NCBI GenBank assembly: GCA_014529385.2 | Contig: CM043960.1 | Span: 119,978,543 to 120,042,542 of the forward strand | Source: Adiantum capillus-veneris | Taxonomy: Eukaryota > Streptophyta > Polypodiopsida > Polypodiales > Pteridaceae | Direction of reading: 5' to 3' | DNA: 64,000 nucleotides | Shown here: piece by piece, positions 22,406 to 33,528 of the stretch | How positions within the stretch are numbered: the first letter of the stretch is position 1 | Layout of the letters: each line of letters opens with the position of its first letter | The notes under the pieces: generated by a model | The model's database searches: none | What the model was told of the DNA's origin: nothing | What the model saw: the letters and a program-made list of their open reading frames with translations, nothing else | Translations under genes and position numbers: made by a program

Positions 22406-23219
22406 CTATTTAACAATGAGAAGTGCATCTCCCTTTACCATGAGACGTTTTATCCCTTGGCCAATGCACATCTTCAAATCATGAATTAGTGTGTCGTATT
22501 CTGCTTCATTGTTGCTAGCTGAACTTGGTAGATTGACCTTCTCTTTCATGACCACCTCTCCACTTGGGTTGAGCAACACTAGCCCTCCCCCTGCTTTTCC
22601 TGTGGCTCGACGAAAAGCTCCATCAAAGAACAAGGTAAAAGCATTAGGAATACTTTTTGGTGGTGGCAATGGTAGGGTCTTTACTTCAGGCACCTTAATC
22701 TCCTTTTCATGCACCCTATAAGTGAGAATCCCTGCAAATTGTGCACGCACACTATCTTCTACCTTGAAAGAGTATTGAAACTCTTGCAACTCCATAATCC
22801 ACTTTGAGATCCTAGTACTAAGATTCATTTGAGATGACACCCAAGGGAACAAATTCTCTACGGTGAGGATTACAAAAGGTTTTGGGAGCAAGTAGGATCT
22901 AAACTTCCTTATCGCAAACATGAGAGAAAGCATCATGAGTTCTGCCTCCGTGTAGCCTCTCTCTAAAGCATTCATGACCCTACTAGCAAAGTAGATGGGC
23001 CGCATCCTGGTACTATAGGGATCTTGTTGTAACAAAACTGCACCAATTGTTTCCCTTCCAACACTAGAGCTAACAAAGAATGTGTACTCCCAACAAGGAG
23101 GCATGAGTGTTGGTAGCTCTGACAAAATGACTTTAATGTTACAAAAATACTCTTCAAGCTCATCAGACCATGCAAATTCTACTTGTTGTGTCAACTTTTG
23201 CAAAGGATGAAGCAACTCT
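22406..23219 (-). pseudogene. pol: C1 Gypsy RNase H plus second RNase H
   Basis: The frame is continuous with the integrase except for the stop TAG at 22406-22408. The N-terminal 160 residues are the Gypsy RNase H, but its acidic positions are degenerate: FFVSSS where Asp is expected and ILTVENLF where TDH is usual. Residues 190-269 form a second, archaeal-type RNase H with D198 (TLFFDGAF), E237 (NNEAEY) and D263 (VKGDALL). The fourth acidic residue lies past the stop (NEDANLLA). Degeneration of the first RNase H and retention of the second is typical of the Tat group. It is truncated at 23219, before RT. Confidence 0.85.
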
Positions 23220-23234
23220 TTGTACCATGGAAGT

Positions 23235-23236
<2 letters not shown>

Positions 23237-23301
<65 letters not shown>
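23237..23301. repeat. Compound (GT)n(GA)n microsatellite
   Basis: GT repeats (23237-23264) pass directly into GA repeats (to 23301). It lies about 18 bp from the C1 breakpoint at 23219. Confidence 0.95.
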
Positions 23302-23305
<4 letters not shown>

Positions 23306-24054
23306 GACATCAAACTTTGCATATGTTGTACAAAATGAAAATAAATGACACGTACTTTCTGAAAGGGAGAGAGATAGATAGAAAATTTCATCTTACTATT
23401 GAAATAAAGATACAACCAAATGGTTGGAATCATCTCATAGTTGAAATAAAATATTTCAATTGAAAGAAACATTATAATGGAAGTCATGAATATAGGTTTC
23501 AATCAGATAAGAACTTACACCCAATGGAATTCATCCAAGTTATATTGGCACGATTTGAACTCGGCCAGTTAGCTCTCTACAGACAATCTCTTTTTCCCTT
23601 CATTGCATTACTTTGCGTCCACCTAGTAAGAAATAGAAATGGGAGGGCTCCTTGTCCGTGGTCTTGTCCACTATGTTGTGCTCGAGTTGCAAAAGGTTGC
23701 ATTGATCCCTTATTGTAACCACTATCAGAAGGTTGAGCTCCTTGTCCAATACCTCCACATCTATGATAGCATTGTTTTCCAGGCTTGCTAAATTTTGATC
23801 AATAGGCACAAATTGAGAGCAGCCTACAAAAATTTGAGAGCGCTTGTATCAAAAGGAGATGAGAAGTGACTGTGTGCTAATCATGTACTTGGCCACCAAA
23901 GTGTCCAATGCAATCTCGCAATGTATGTCATCCACCTCTTTAACATACCACCCTCTATCAATAAGAAGCTTGTCATAGAAGCAAGTGTCTAGAGATTTAC
24001 ATACTAGCATTGTCTTTGCGACATGTATGTGGCAGGTGTGAAATAGTTCCATGC

Positions 24055-24111
<57 letters not shown>

Positions 24112-24454
24112 GCAATCAAGCATTGCGACCACAGCACGGTGGCGGTGAAGAAGTTGAGTGCCTTCTTCTTCGCGGCGAGGAATCCTCCACCAAGGCGAGT
24201 GTAGGGCAGTGAGTGACACACCCTTGCTCTCTTAAGCTTGCTAGATTAGTCTAGTTGAGTGCTTGGAGCCATTTGTGTCTTGCACACAGTGTATCGGCAA
24301 GTCCTTTGCATTGACACGTGCGACAGATGCGCACACAACCCTAATCCTTGTTGTTAAAAAAATTATAATGTAGTGTAAGTTTTTTAAGCTATAACATTGC
24401 ATCCATTAGGAAATAGTAGATATGTACTTAAGAAAAGCTAAAATTTATTGAATG
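23302..24454. other. No recognisable gene; (GA)n at 24054-24111
   Basis: Only short non-conserved frames are seen. A GA tract with single interruptions lies at 24054-24111 and yields spurious Leu/Ser frames. Confidence 0.5.
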
Positions 24455-25475
24455 GAAGGACATCTTTGAAGAAACACCATGCACTTGTTTACAAAACTAA
24501 TAAGGAAACACTTTGGTCAGTCTGGATGAACTAGAAAAGGACTATTTGATCATCCTTAAGACACGACCACCTCTTATTTCTTTCACTTTGGGTGATGAGA
24601 AATGATGGTTATTTTTCCACTTTCAAGCCAACCACCCATGAGTCTCTGATCCCTTCATGTAAATGTCTCTACATATATTATGACATGTAGGAGGAAATTG
24701 TTTTCTTATTCTAGGGGAGCCACCCGGTTATATGCGCAACGTATTAGGATGTATAGGCACCTGAACTTTTGGGTGATGTCTTCTTCCACTCGAGTTTTGG
24801 AATAAAGAAATTGGTATCATTTTTCATCCTTATATCCCTAACCTTGAGACAATATAAGTATTGTTCATGGGGTTGTTTAGGTAATCGCATTTTGTCTTAT
24901 GTTTAAATATGTCTATTTGATAAAGATTGTTTGCAATGGTACTTTCAAGCATTTGTTTTTTTTTATAAAATTGTTATGGAATTTTGAAAAGAGCCATTAC
25001 TTTATGTGCTAAAAAAATATTTTAGTAATTAGATATTAAGAATCATGTGTGAGTGCGGGGTGGTAAGTAGGAATTGACCAAGTTTGTCGATCATAGACGG
25101 GTGGATTTGATTAGTTGAGTAAATATCCATCTCTGCCACATTAACATCTAGTAGACTTTCCCATTAGAAAGAGAGTCCACTAATGGTTGTACTCTCACAT
25201 ACACAGAGAGAAAAAATCATTGGAAGAGGATTTCTTAGTCCCTATGTGGAGGTTATAGGGCAAAAAAAGTTTTAGGTCTTTTAGGGTTTTGTCCCGTTTT
25301 TGGTAACAACATGATCATCCCTTTTTGTTATAGGACTATGGACTCAAGCCATTATCAAGGAAAAGGGCCTATTTCCTAGATTTTTCCTTCTTAGCTCGAC
25401 TCTATTTTCAATAGGGATAGAGAACTATCAAAAATCCCATCCCGACTTTTGAGTCAATGGTTCTTGGACCTCTCA
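24455..25475 (+). repeat. Fragment of LTR family S (3' part)
   Basis: This stretch is collinear with 47130-48060, the last 900 bp of the solo LTR at 44188-48068. Shared landmarks in order are CATCCTTAAGACA, ACCCGGTT-type sequence at 24726, AATCATGTGTGAGTGCGG at 25041, and CCCATCCCG near 25437. Divergence is considerable, with many small indels. The terminal TTACA and the 152-bp array are absent, so this is an old truncated copy. Confidence 0.75.
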
Positions 25476-26182
25476 AACACATAGAATAGAGAGGATAAGA
25501 GGAAATCTCCACAACATTGACCTAAATACTAGCCCCCAAAGTGGAAGTCACAAGGCCTCTTGTACTTGGGGTATTCGAGATTATTTCATTGAAGTACCTA
25601 GAGCCAATTTTAAACCCTCTTCACAATCATGTCGTTCTCAACCACATTTTTACAAGACGTGCTTTCGATAGGCACTATTTCTAGACTAACTTATTCCACG
25701 CTAAGCTTTATATAAGCTAATTTATTAGGTTGTGGCCATAAAGGCAAATATAGAAAAAATGTGAAAGTGCTCCGCAAACCTCCTCCAACTCTAGTCTATA
25801 GGACATTCATCCCCATGTTTCTTATACTCATAACCATAAGAACAACAATCAACTATAAACGATTCTAGTTCTTCCCAATTTACATGATGTAAGACCATAT
25901 TAGGTATTTTGGTAAAAATCTCACATTAAGGGAATCTCCAAATCGACTAAATTCATGTAATTTGGGAATTTTCCACTTAAAGTGGGAAAAATTGAGGTGT
26001 GTGGTTAGTAAATAAAGTGAAAATCTCATAGGATTGTGGTGTTGATAAACACCAAAAGTCAAGAGGATGTACAACACATGGATTTGAATAATAACTATAA
26101 ATTACATAAAACAAAGGAAGATACAAAAAATATTTTGTTTACAAACTGACTAGTATAGTCACAATAGAAGCTCCACATAATT
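25476..26182. other. No recognisable gene
   Basis: AT-rich sequence downstream of the DUF7869 frame. It may include that gene's 3' untranslated region. I found no terminal inverted repeat pairing with the other side of the gene by eye. Confidence 0.4.
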
Positions 26183-29100
26183 CTACTCCACATTTGATAC
26201 CATATCTGAACTTTGATCCAAGTGTGGTTGATGTGCACGAGTGAGGCCTTCTTTGGCTTTTAGAGCATGCCTTTCTGGAATCTTTATTCTAGAAAATGAT
26301 CCTTCTTTGTTGGGTCTCCAGGACCAAACAATTGCATCTACAGTTTCCCACACTTGTGGGTCCTTATAGTTGACAGCCCAATAACCCTTCCAACAATTGC
26401 TGTAAGCTTGAGTATCTGTCATCCCACTTTTTCTCGCGCAAGGTGCCCAATATTGAATCAAGAGTTTTCTGTAGTTTGGTGATGTAGGCTCATTATCAAT
26501 GTCAGATAAAGCCATTGCAAGCCACACTGGATAGATTTCTATGTCACTCGGAACAAGCATAAGAAAGTCACCTTGGTGCACATCAGACATAGGGTCAAAC
26601 TCTTCCCTTGGCCTATCTCGTTGAGGCCCACAAAAATGATCGTTCAACTCTTCAAGGCCTAGGAATCTTTCTGCTCCTTGTTGCAAATTCATTGTAGTGC
26701 TTTGTAGGTGAGAATATTCTTGAGTTTTTGGCCAAAACATTTCATACAAGACTCCCTCTGATATGATTGCTTTTCCAATCTCTTCAATTACCTTACTCCA
26801 ATAATCTATCACGGGTCTATAATATCGCGGAATACTTGAACCATTCCCTAAATTTTTCCAAAATTTTATATAGTTCTTTAGCCCCAAAATGACTTCTTCG
26901 TGGGCCTTGACATACTCCGCCATTTGTACTAGAGGTGGATCTCCATGTGGTAACATTGGCTTGCCTTCTGTGTCTGTTTTCCAAAGGCGAATACTTCCAC
27001 TCCAACTTGATACACCTACATGTGCCTTATATTGCATCATTGGTGTCTCATCCTGCATAAAGAACCTGAACTGAAGCGGTTTGGAATGTCCAACAAGTAT
27101 GTCTTGTCCATCACAAAGATAGCCATCACAATATTGCTTGAAATCGGGGATCTTTGTGAGAAAAAATGGAGCTGGAGATGAAGATGAGCTGTTTCGTAAT
27201 GTATCCATCAAATGTGGCAAAGTATAGGTTTGTGTAACTCTCAGCTTCTCTGAAAACCTACTAAACATGGCGTATATGTCCTCATGTGTATGACCAACCA
27301 TTAAAAATCTCAGCTGGATGGTTTTGAAAACACCCCTTGCAACAAGCATTGACAAATAGGCAAATAAGTATCGATTTTTGTTTTCCCCTGCACAATTATC
27401 CAATTGTAGCAACAAGTTCTCTGGCAATCTGCGAAATGTTGACCCCAATTCCTCTTCTGCAATTTCTGACGACTGCACAATGGGCTCTTTTCCATCACTC
27501 AAGTTATGGTAGTCCAAAGCATCCCTTGAGTTCAAAGCATGTAGTAGTGAAATATTGCTCCTTGGAAGTCCATTTGTTACTAGATCACCAAGAGGATGCT
27601 TATCTATCCTCTCTAGGTTATGTAAACAATTAGCAATTGAGCCAATTGTAAGATTTGGATCAGCTGGCCACAAACCATTCAAGACAAAGTGTCCGTAATG
27701 ACCTTCTCCATGTCCATGAGTGATCATGCCAATCAATGCCACCTGCAGATTATATCCTGAATCCACACCCTTGGGAACAATGCGTAATCTAGGAATGGCA
27801 GTCTTCTTTTGATCCATCTTATCATGGATTATGCATACATATTTTTGTGGTTGAGTTTCTGAATACGTGCGCCATGCATAATATAGGCTTCTGCAACTCT
27901 TTTGTTGTGCCATGTGAACTTCTCTCTCCCTCAAGAGAAGAGCTCTCTCTTCAAGAGAAGGTTTAGCTTCTAACCTTGCTTTGATTGAGCTACAAATATT
28001 GCACTTAGAGAACTCACTCGTCTTTGTTAAAGTGACATGTGGGTACTCTTTGTTCCAAATTCTACCAAAAGAAGATTGGGATAGCTTCTTCTCATAGCCC
28101 ATTTGGTCAAGTGTCGTGTTGATTTCACATAAAATATCCACTTGTTTGTATGTTGATGGAATCACCAATTGAGTCTCTCTTGAGCCATCTAGCAGTGTTC
28201 TACTTCTATGTGGCATCTTCTCAGAGTTGTTTTCCACAAACTCATTTAGTAGTGCTCTTGCTAAACTAGTATGTTGAAGTCCCCTTCTCAATGTACATGT
28301 GTTCCCATGTACATATTGGAGCACACCATTTTCAGAATTCTCCTTGTATCGATAAAATGATGTCTTTGGTATTCCATGTAGCTCATACCATGCTCTACAA
28401 CAAACAATAGAGCCATTTAGCCTGAATTGGTATCGTGACTTCTCATCTTTCTGATAACATATAGAAAGAACATCATAAACATAATTAGTGCGTGATTTTT
28501 GAGACTCTCCCCAAAACTGTTGTCGTAACCTTGTCACCATATCACGATCTGCAAACTGGCAACATTTTTGTGCACAACAATCAATGCATGATACCCTTTG
28601 AATTGATTTGTTTGAAAGGTAAAAAGTTGAAGCTGGTGCTGCTTTTGATTTTTGAGTCCTGTTCATGAAAGTGTATCGTCTCTTCCTTGACAACTGGACA
28701 ACATTACTCCCATCAAGTTTTTTCCCAACATTGTCATCGTTGGATACATCCTCATATGTAGCATGCATGCCATCAACATGAACAAATCTTTGTAATGGGC
28801 TCCCATTCAACATTGTTGTCTGCTTGATGGGCCACTTTAGCAAAGTGATGCTACCCACTTCAACCACATCATCAATGCTTGCATTTTCTCTTTCAATACC
28901 CACGCCCACACAATCAGGACCAAGTTCCTGAAAGTTGGCATAATCATGTGGAAATACATATAAGATGGTCCCTTCATTCATGGTTTGCATCATTGTGTCA
29001 TCTTTTAAAAGGACCCTCTGATTTCTCCAAGACTCTCGAATCATTGCTTCAAATTCTGGGCTTGTCATAGGTATTGCATCTGTAACTAGAGGATCAGAAT

Positions 29101-29399
29101 GATCATGTTCTTCATCACCATTGTAGCTTTCCTGTGGATCAATTAAGTTCCCATTTAATACAAAAGATTGCAAAAGAAGCTTTGACCATCGAGCAACACT
29201 CCATAATGAGCCTTGGAGAGATGAAGTATCCATTGTAGGAAAAGGTAGGACCACATCCTTCAAGCATTCCTCCACTAGTATGGAGACATTTCCTTGCCCT
29301 ATCTTTGTACCCCACAAGTGAATCTGGTATACACTCCACACACACAATACCACACATGTCATAGTATCGTTCCCGTTCTCCCCAGATTCAAAGTCCATC
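26183..29399 (-). CDS. DUF7869-type large protein, 1071 codons, intact
   Basis: The start is ATG at 29398 and the end at 26183. Residues 271-280 hold a cysteine cluster (C271, C274, C275, C279, C280) followed by RLRQQFW. Residues 323-350 read YQFRLNGSIVCCRAWYELHG then IPKTSFYR. CNIC at 466-469 precedes a charged helix. The core has HDKMDQKKT (D526, D529), LQLDNCAGENKN (D667) and VGHTHEDIYAMFSR (H703, E706, D707). This layout and the LDN...GHTHEDI pair are those of the DUF7869 family of plants, oomycetes and animals, whose function is not established. The spaced acidic residues resemble an RNase-H-like DDE transposase, but that is my inference. The C terminus (about 945-1040) is Trp-rich and may be a beta-barrel reader. 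An acceptor-like CACTTACAG ends one base before the ATG, so this may be a terminal exon. It is intact among decayed elements. Confidence 0.75.
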
Positions 29400-29489
29400 C
29401 TGTAAGTGAAAAAGATTACATTGTTAAATCCATAGTTATAGAAAAATACTCTTCAAACAAAAAATCATGCTACAACATGGAAAAGGTTT

Positions 29490-30070
29490 GCATAGGTTGG
29501 ACAAGTGGTGAACCTTGAGACCAAATCCTCCTTGCTATATTAATGGAAGCAAGGTTGGAAATTATGGTGGATCTTGAAACCAAAGCATCCTTGCTATATT
29601 AGAGCATAGGTTGGACAAGTGGTGGACCTAGTTGTAATACCCACTGCCACCTATCAACTACTATAGGACTATGCTTTCCAATGTCCAAGTATCCCTTGAG
29701 GCTTTCAAGGTTGAACACGTGGTGGACCTTGAAACGAAAATCCCCTTTCTATATCAGAGCATAGCTTGGACAAGTGGTGGACCTAGTTATAATGCCCAAT
29801 ATCCAAGGTGAAATACCTTAGGACCTTGCTACCTTGCTTGCCAATGTTTACGTAGCCCCTCATTTATTTAATGGAAGTAAGGTTGGACAAGTGGTGGACC
29901 TTGAAACCAAAGCCTCTTTGCTATATGAGAGCATAGGTTGGACCTAGTTGTAATACCATGCCACCTACTACTACTATACTAAGGACTGCTTTCCAATGTC
30001 CAAGTATCCCTTGAGTCTTGCAAGGTTGAACACGTGGTGGACCTTGAAACGAAAATCCCCTTTCTATATC
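29490..30070. repeat. About 315-bp tandem duplication upstream of DUF7869 frame
   Basis: The block containing GTCCAAGTATCCCTTGAG and ACGTGGTGGACCTTGAAACG occurs at about 29678-29757 and again at about 29988-30070. The block GCATAGGTTGGA...ACCTAGTTGTAATACC precedes it at about 29604 and 29931. A smaller motif, TTGGACAAGTGGTG, recurs at about 29497, 29612, 29765 and 29883. The repeats fill the space between the DUF7869 frame and the isoleucyl-tRNA synthetase fragment. Confidence 0.75.
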
Positions 30071-30088
30071 CATTTACTGGCTTATTGA

Positions 30089-30463
30089 TCAAACTGTTTC
30101 TGTGCACAAGATCCACACAAGATCAAACCGTTTTAGCACATCCTTGGTGCTCTTGATGTTAAGCTTTTGGTTGATTTCAAACTCAACTGGGAGTCCATGG
30201 CAGTCCCAGCCAAACCGGCAAGTCACATGGCAGCCATTTGCTGTTTGAAACCGTGTAAAAATATCCTTTATTGTCCCAGCTAGAATGTGTCCATAATGTG
30301 GGAGACCTGTTGCAAAGGGCAGTCCAGCATAAAATATGTACTCGGGCTTGCCCTCAGACAGCTCCAGCTGTCTTTTGAATGCATCCAACTTCTTCCAAAG
30401 GGCTAGGACCTTCTCCTCCTGTAGTGGAAAGTTGAAGTCCTTGCCCTCACACACGTCCTCCAT
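30089..30463 (-). pseudogene. Cytosolic isoleucyl-tRNA synthetase first-exon fragment
   Basis: A 124-codon frame from ATG 30463. Residues 1-111 match the start of eukaryotic cytosolic isoleucyl-tRNA synthetase: [30 protein letters not shown] at 56-59 (the class I HIGH motif) and [13 protein letters not shown] at 84-96. The last 13 residues are unrelated, so the exon probably ends at or near 30129, where CG|GT could be a donor. In relatives the stretch before PFATG is YDGP; here it is YAGL, two changes next to the active site. The remaining roughly 1,000 residues of the enzyme are not found downstream in the window. It is either a captured or broken exon, or the first exon of a gene with a very large intron. 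The upstream side is a GT/GA microsatellite. Confidence 0.75.
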
Positions 30464-30509
30464 GGCGATGCTGCTACTCGTAGCACAAAGTTTATTGTGT
30501 GTGTTTTTA

Positions 30510-30645
<136 letters not shown>

Positions 30646-30726
30646 ATCAAAGAGCAAACTGTGCTTGTGCGGGAGAAACACCGACAGTGCGTCAGTCTAC
30701 GTAGGGTGGGGAGAGGAGAACTAATT

Positions 30727-31060
30727 AAAATGGCCCAATATTTTCTATCAATTTCGACCTTTGATATTCTACCGCTGGGTGCGACCTGAATCCCTCTCTT
30801 CCCCCAGTCACACTGTGTGCGACTCGGCTCTAAAACCCTTTCCCAAGGTTCTCCATTTGTGGGAGGGGTGCAAGTTCTCCTTCTCGCCCAATCAAAATGG
30901 CCCAATATTTTCTATCAATTTCGACCTTTGATATTCTACCGCTGGGTGAGACCTAAATCCCTGTCTTCCCCCCACTGCCCCTACTCACACTGTGTGCGAC
31001 TCGGCTCTAAAACCCTTTCCCAAGGTTCTCCATTTGTGGGAGGGGTGCAGGGCGAGATGG
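30727..31060. repeat. 167-bp tandem duplication, with partial third copy
   Basis: AAAATGGCCCAATATTTTC begins at 30727 and again at 30894, and the following 150 bp match closely, including GTGTGCGACTCGGCTC. A weaker partial copy is seen at about 31198-31250 (GGGTGCGACTCAGCTC). It lies upstream of the isoleucyl-tRNA synthetase fragment and may be duplicated promoter or 5' untranslated sequence. A short frame from ATG 31057 is not recognised. Confidence 0.85.
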
Positions 31061-31289
31061 TTCGAGAAACAAGGAGAAGCGAGAGTCTGCAGAAATATAG
31101 CGTATCCCCTCCCTTTCTCGTAGCTCTAACAGAATTGTAGCAGGGCTTCTACAACCGAGGTAGAGAAAGCGGCTTTACTAAGCTTGGGTAATTGCTTCAT
31201 CCCACTCCCCCCATTCACACAGGGTGCGACTCAGCTCTTACTTTCAGTGTCGCCCACGCCAAAAAGGGTACTACTCAAAGTTACATCTA

Positions 31290-31730
31290 CTAGATCTTGC
31301 TCGCTCTTACCACCGATACATGTGTATGTGTGTGTGACGGTTGTGACAATTGCCGACATGCATCTTTGCAGATAACTTTTTGGGTATTTGCCATGTTGTT
31401 GATATGCAAGCAAAAGTGGCTACATCTCCGGGGGAATAGGGGAAACCCCATGCTTGCCACCCTTGCCTCCATTCCGTGGACCTCCCCAAGTTGTGCATAT
31501 CCCCGCAATAGGTGCATTTCAAGAGATGACATCCCCGATAGAAGCTCCTCAAACACTTTCTGTGCTTTATGAAGTGCATCACGTTTGGCATACATGACGA
31601 CCAAGGCACCCACAAAGCGACAAACAATCTCCCTCCCTAACCTTGTTGGACATATCCTCCAATCAATGCACTCCATGAGACAACATAGCATCTGGAGACA
31701 CACCCTCAACTTGCATCCGCTGATTGGCAA
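31290..31730 (-). pseudogene. PPR protein fragment
   Basis: The minus-strand frame contains FVGALVVMYAKRDALHKAQK followed by VFEELLS and then GYAQLGEV. These match the plant pentatricopeptide pattern of a VGNALVDMYAKCG helix pair followed by VFDxM and GYAQxGE. Upstream, GREIVCRF resembles the preceding GKQIH helix. Only one to two 35-residue repeats are recognisable. The rest is frame-shifted and the C-terminal part is non-PPR sequence. PPR proteins bind organellar RNA; this is a decayed fragment with no neighbours of its kind. Confidence 0.6.
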
Positions 31731-32640
31731 AGATTGGGAAACTTATTATAGATTACAATGATGGCTGTAAAGCTGGTATCATGGGTGCAGGAGAAGCTCT
31801 TGATCATGCCATTGGTGTTGCTACTGAGTTTGCATAGAAGAAGAAGAAGAGAAGAGTGACTTGGACGATGTGTAAGAAGAAAACAATAAATAAAATGAGT
31901 GTGCAGATGTGGAGACACAGGCTATGCAGACGGTGGTATTGATGATGATGATGTTGAAGAGGCTAATGAGGATTTGAATGTCCAAGATATTGATGCCTAC
32001 TGACTACACAGAAGAAGATTAGTCAAGTTTATGGTAGCATCAACCCCAACAAATCTAGAAGCTTTTTGAACAAGTCTTAAAGATGTTAGCTAAGGGAAAG
32101 GACAAGGAGGTACCATATTTTCTCATTGATATAGCTAGCTTAGTTTGCTAGTGGAGTGAATTAACTCTTTGAAATACCAAGAACAACACCCTCATGTGAA
32201 AGATTCTTTAATTGTCTTATTAGGGTATGTGTCTAATGGCATAACCACTTAATATCCCCCCCCCCCCCACCCCCCCCCCCCCCTCCCTTATGCATATGGT
32301 ACGAGCATGAAATAATGGGGGGCTACCCCTATTGTATACGCTTATGTCTTACCTTTAAAAACCCCCCTCTTGTACACTCACGTATTACCATACGGAAATC
32401 CATAGTGAATCCCCCGATCCGACAACGGAGACCCTTGGGGTGATGTGATTACAAGTCAAAAAGGAGAGCACCGAGCGAATAGGAGGCTTGGTGACTGCCC
32501 AACTCTCCCCATCGCTTGGTGTTGACCTTGGCCCACCTTGGCCCTGTTTTGAGTGTTGTTTCAAGTGCAGTTCACTAAAATTGCTCTAACTTCTAATAGA
32601 CAACTCCAAGTTGAGTCGGGTCTAGCCAGGAAGAAAGCTT
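31731..32640 (+). other. No clear gene; poly-C run at 32259-32283
   Basis: Two short plus-strand stretches look protein-like (about 31746-31838, IDYNDGCKAGIMGAGEALDH; about 31917-32002, acidic). They carry no family I recognise and are separated by frame changes. A nearly pure cytosine run lies at 32259-32283. Confidence 0.3.
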
Positions 32641-33040
32641 GGTTTCCTAAATCCAAACTCTTAGGGTACCCCAAGACCAGTCTCTAGAGACCAAAAAGTC
32701 ACAAATTCCTGACTTTTGAGAGACCTTACCAGGGGGAAAAAGGAAAAATTGTTCATTAGCTCCCGGATGTTTGATTGCAGCATGAACATATGCATTTGCT
32801 TGATTTCCATCGCCTCAAGCACCTTGAACTTTGTTATTTTGAGCTCTTGCTTGGGGTCATTGGTTTCCTCCCCGTCTTGGATGAGATGATTGATTAAAGT
32901 TATTACCATTGCTGTTGTTGGGTGGTCCATTCTTCACAAAAGGTGGATTCCATGGCCTAAAATTTCCTTGATTTTGAGGTGGTCTCTAATATTGTTTGAA
33001 GTTCCGTTGAGCTACATATGGTCTTGGTCTAAAGTTTTTA
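32640..33040 (-). pseudogene. Possible Gypsy gag relic (Asn/Pro-rich)
   Basis: Read on the minus strand across frame changes, 32880-33030 gives PPQNQGNFRPWNPPF, then NGPPNNSNGNNFNQSS. This is an Asn/Pro/Gln-rich composition like the linker of some plant Gypsy gag proteins. A charged helix follows (DPKQELKITKFKVLEAMEIK). No zinc knuckle or protease is seen. The assignment rests on composition only. Confidence 0.35.
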
Positions 33041-33112
33041 AAATTTCAACTTGGGTTTTGGTTTGTGGCCTCATAATTATCTAATAATCTTGTATCAATT
33101 GGTGTTACAGTC

Positions 33113-33528
33113 GCAATAATGATGATAAAGTAGAAGTCTATCTATGAGGTTTGGGTCCTGAATAAAAACAATTCAAAAATGGCATCCATTTTTAAGAGAA
33201 CATTCCATCATTTACAGATTTGGTGTCCTTATTGATTGCGGAAGAGAAGGAACTTGAGGAAGACTCCTCTATGTAGGGTGGAAACAATTCTGAACAGGTT
33301 CTTTTCTACAACAGATGAAGAGGACATGATTCATGTCTTGGACGAGGCCGAGGAAGAGGCAACCACCAAGCACAACAGCAAAATAACAATCATGGTTAGA
33401 ACACAGGTGGTGGTTGAGAAAAATTTTGAGGCAGGGGGAGTCCAAGAGGTCGTGGAAATGTGCATGCAGGTCAACACAAAAATGTAGTTTGTTGGGGCTG
33501 TGGAAGACATGGTCACTTTGAACATGAC
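33113..33528 (+). pseudogene. Copia gag relic with zinc knuckle
   Basis: The plus strand, across several stops, gives a Copia gag pattern: GLGPEYKQFKNGIHF, then PSFTDLVSLLIAEEKELEE. An Arg/Gly-rich linker (GRGRGRGN) and the CCHC knuckle CWGCGRHGHFEHDC (about 33490-33530) follow. The last knuckle codons abut the start of the B3 LTR at 33529, so B3 inserted just at the knuckle. No protease or pol follows. Confidence 0.7.

Larger units (their letters stand above)
18109..23219 (-). mobile_element. Tat-lineage Gypsy element, 3' half (C1)
   Basis: A minus-strand element comprising the end of the Gypsy RNase H, a second RNase H, an integrase and the 3' LTR. It is cut at 23219, where it meets unrelated sequence beginning with a GT/GA microsatellite. 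The order RNase H, second (archaeal-type) RNase H, integrase is the hallmark of the Tat/Ogre group. The same family occurs at 37073-43465 (C2). About 330 bp are present in both copies (22888-23219 and 37074-37402), so the two halves are not one split element. Confidence 0.88.
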
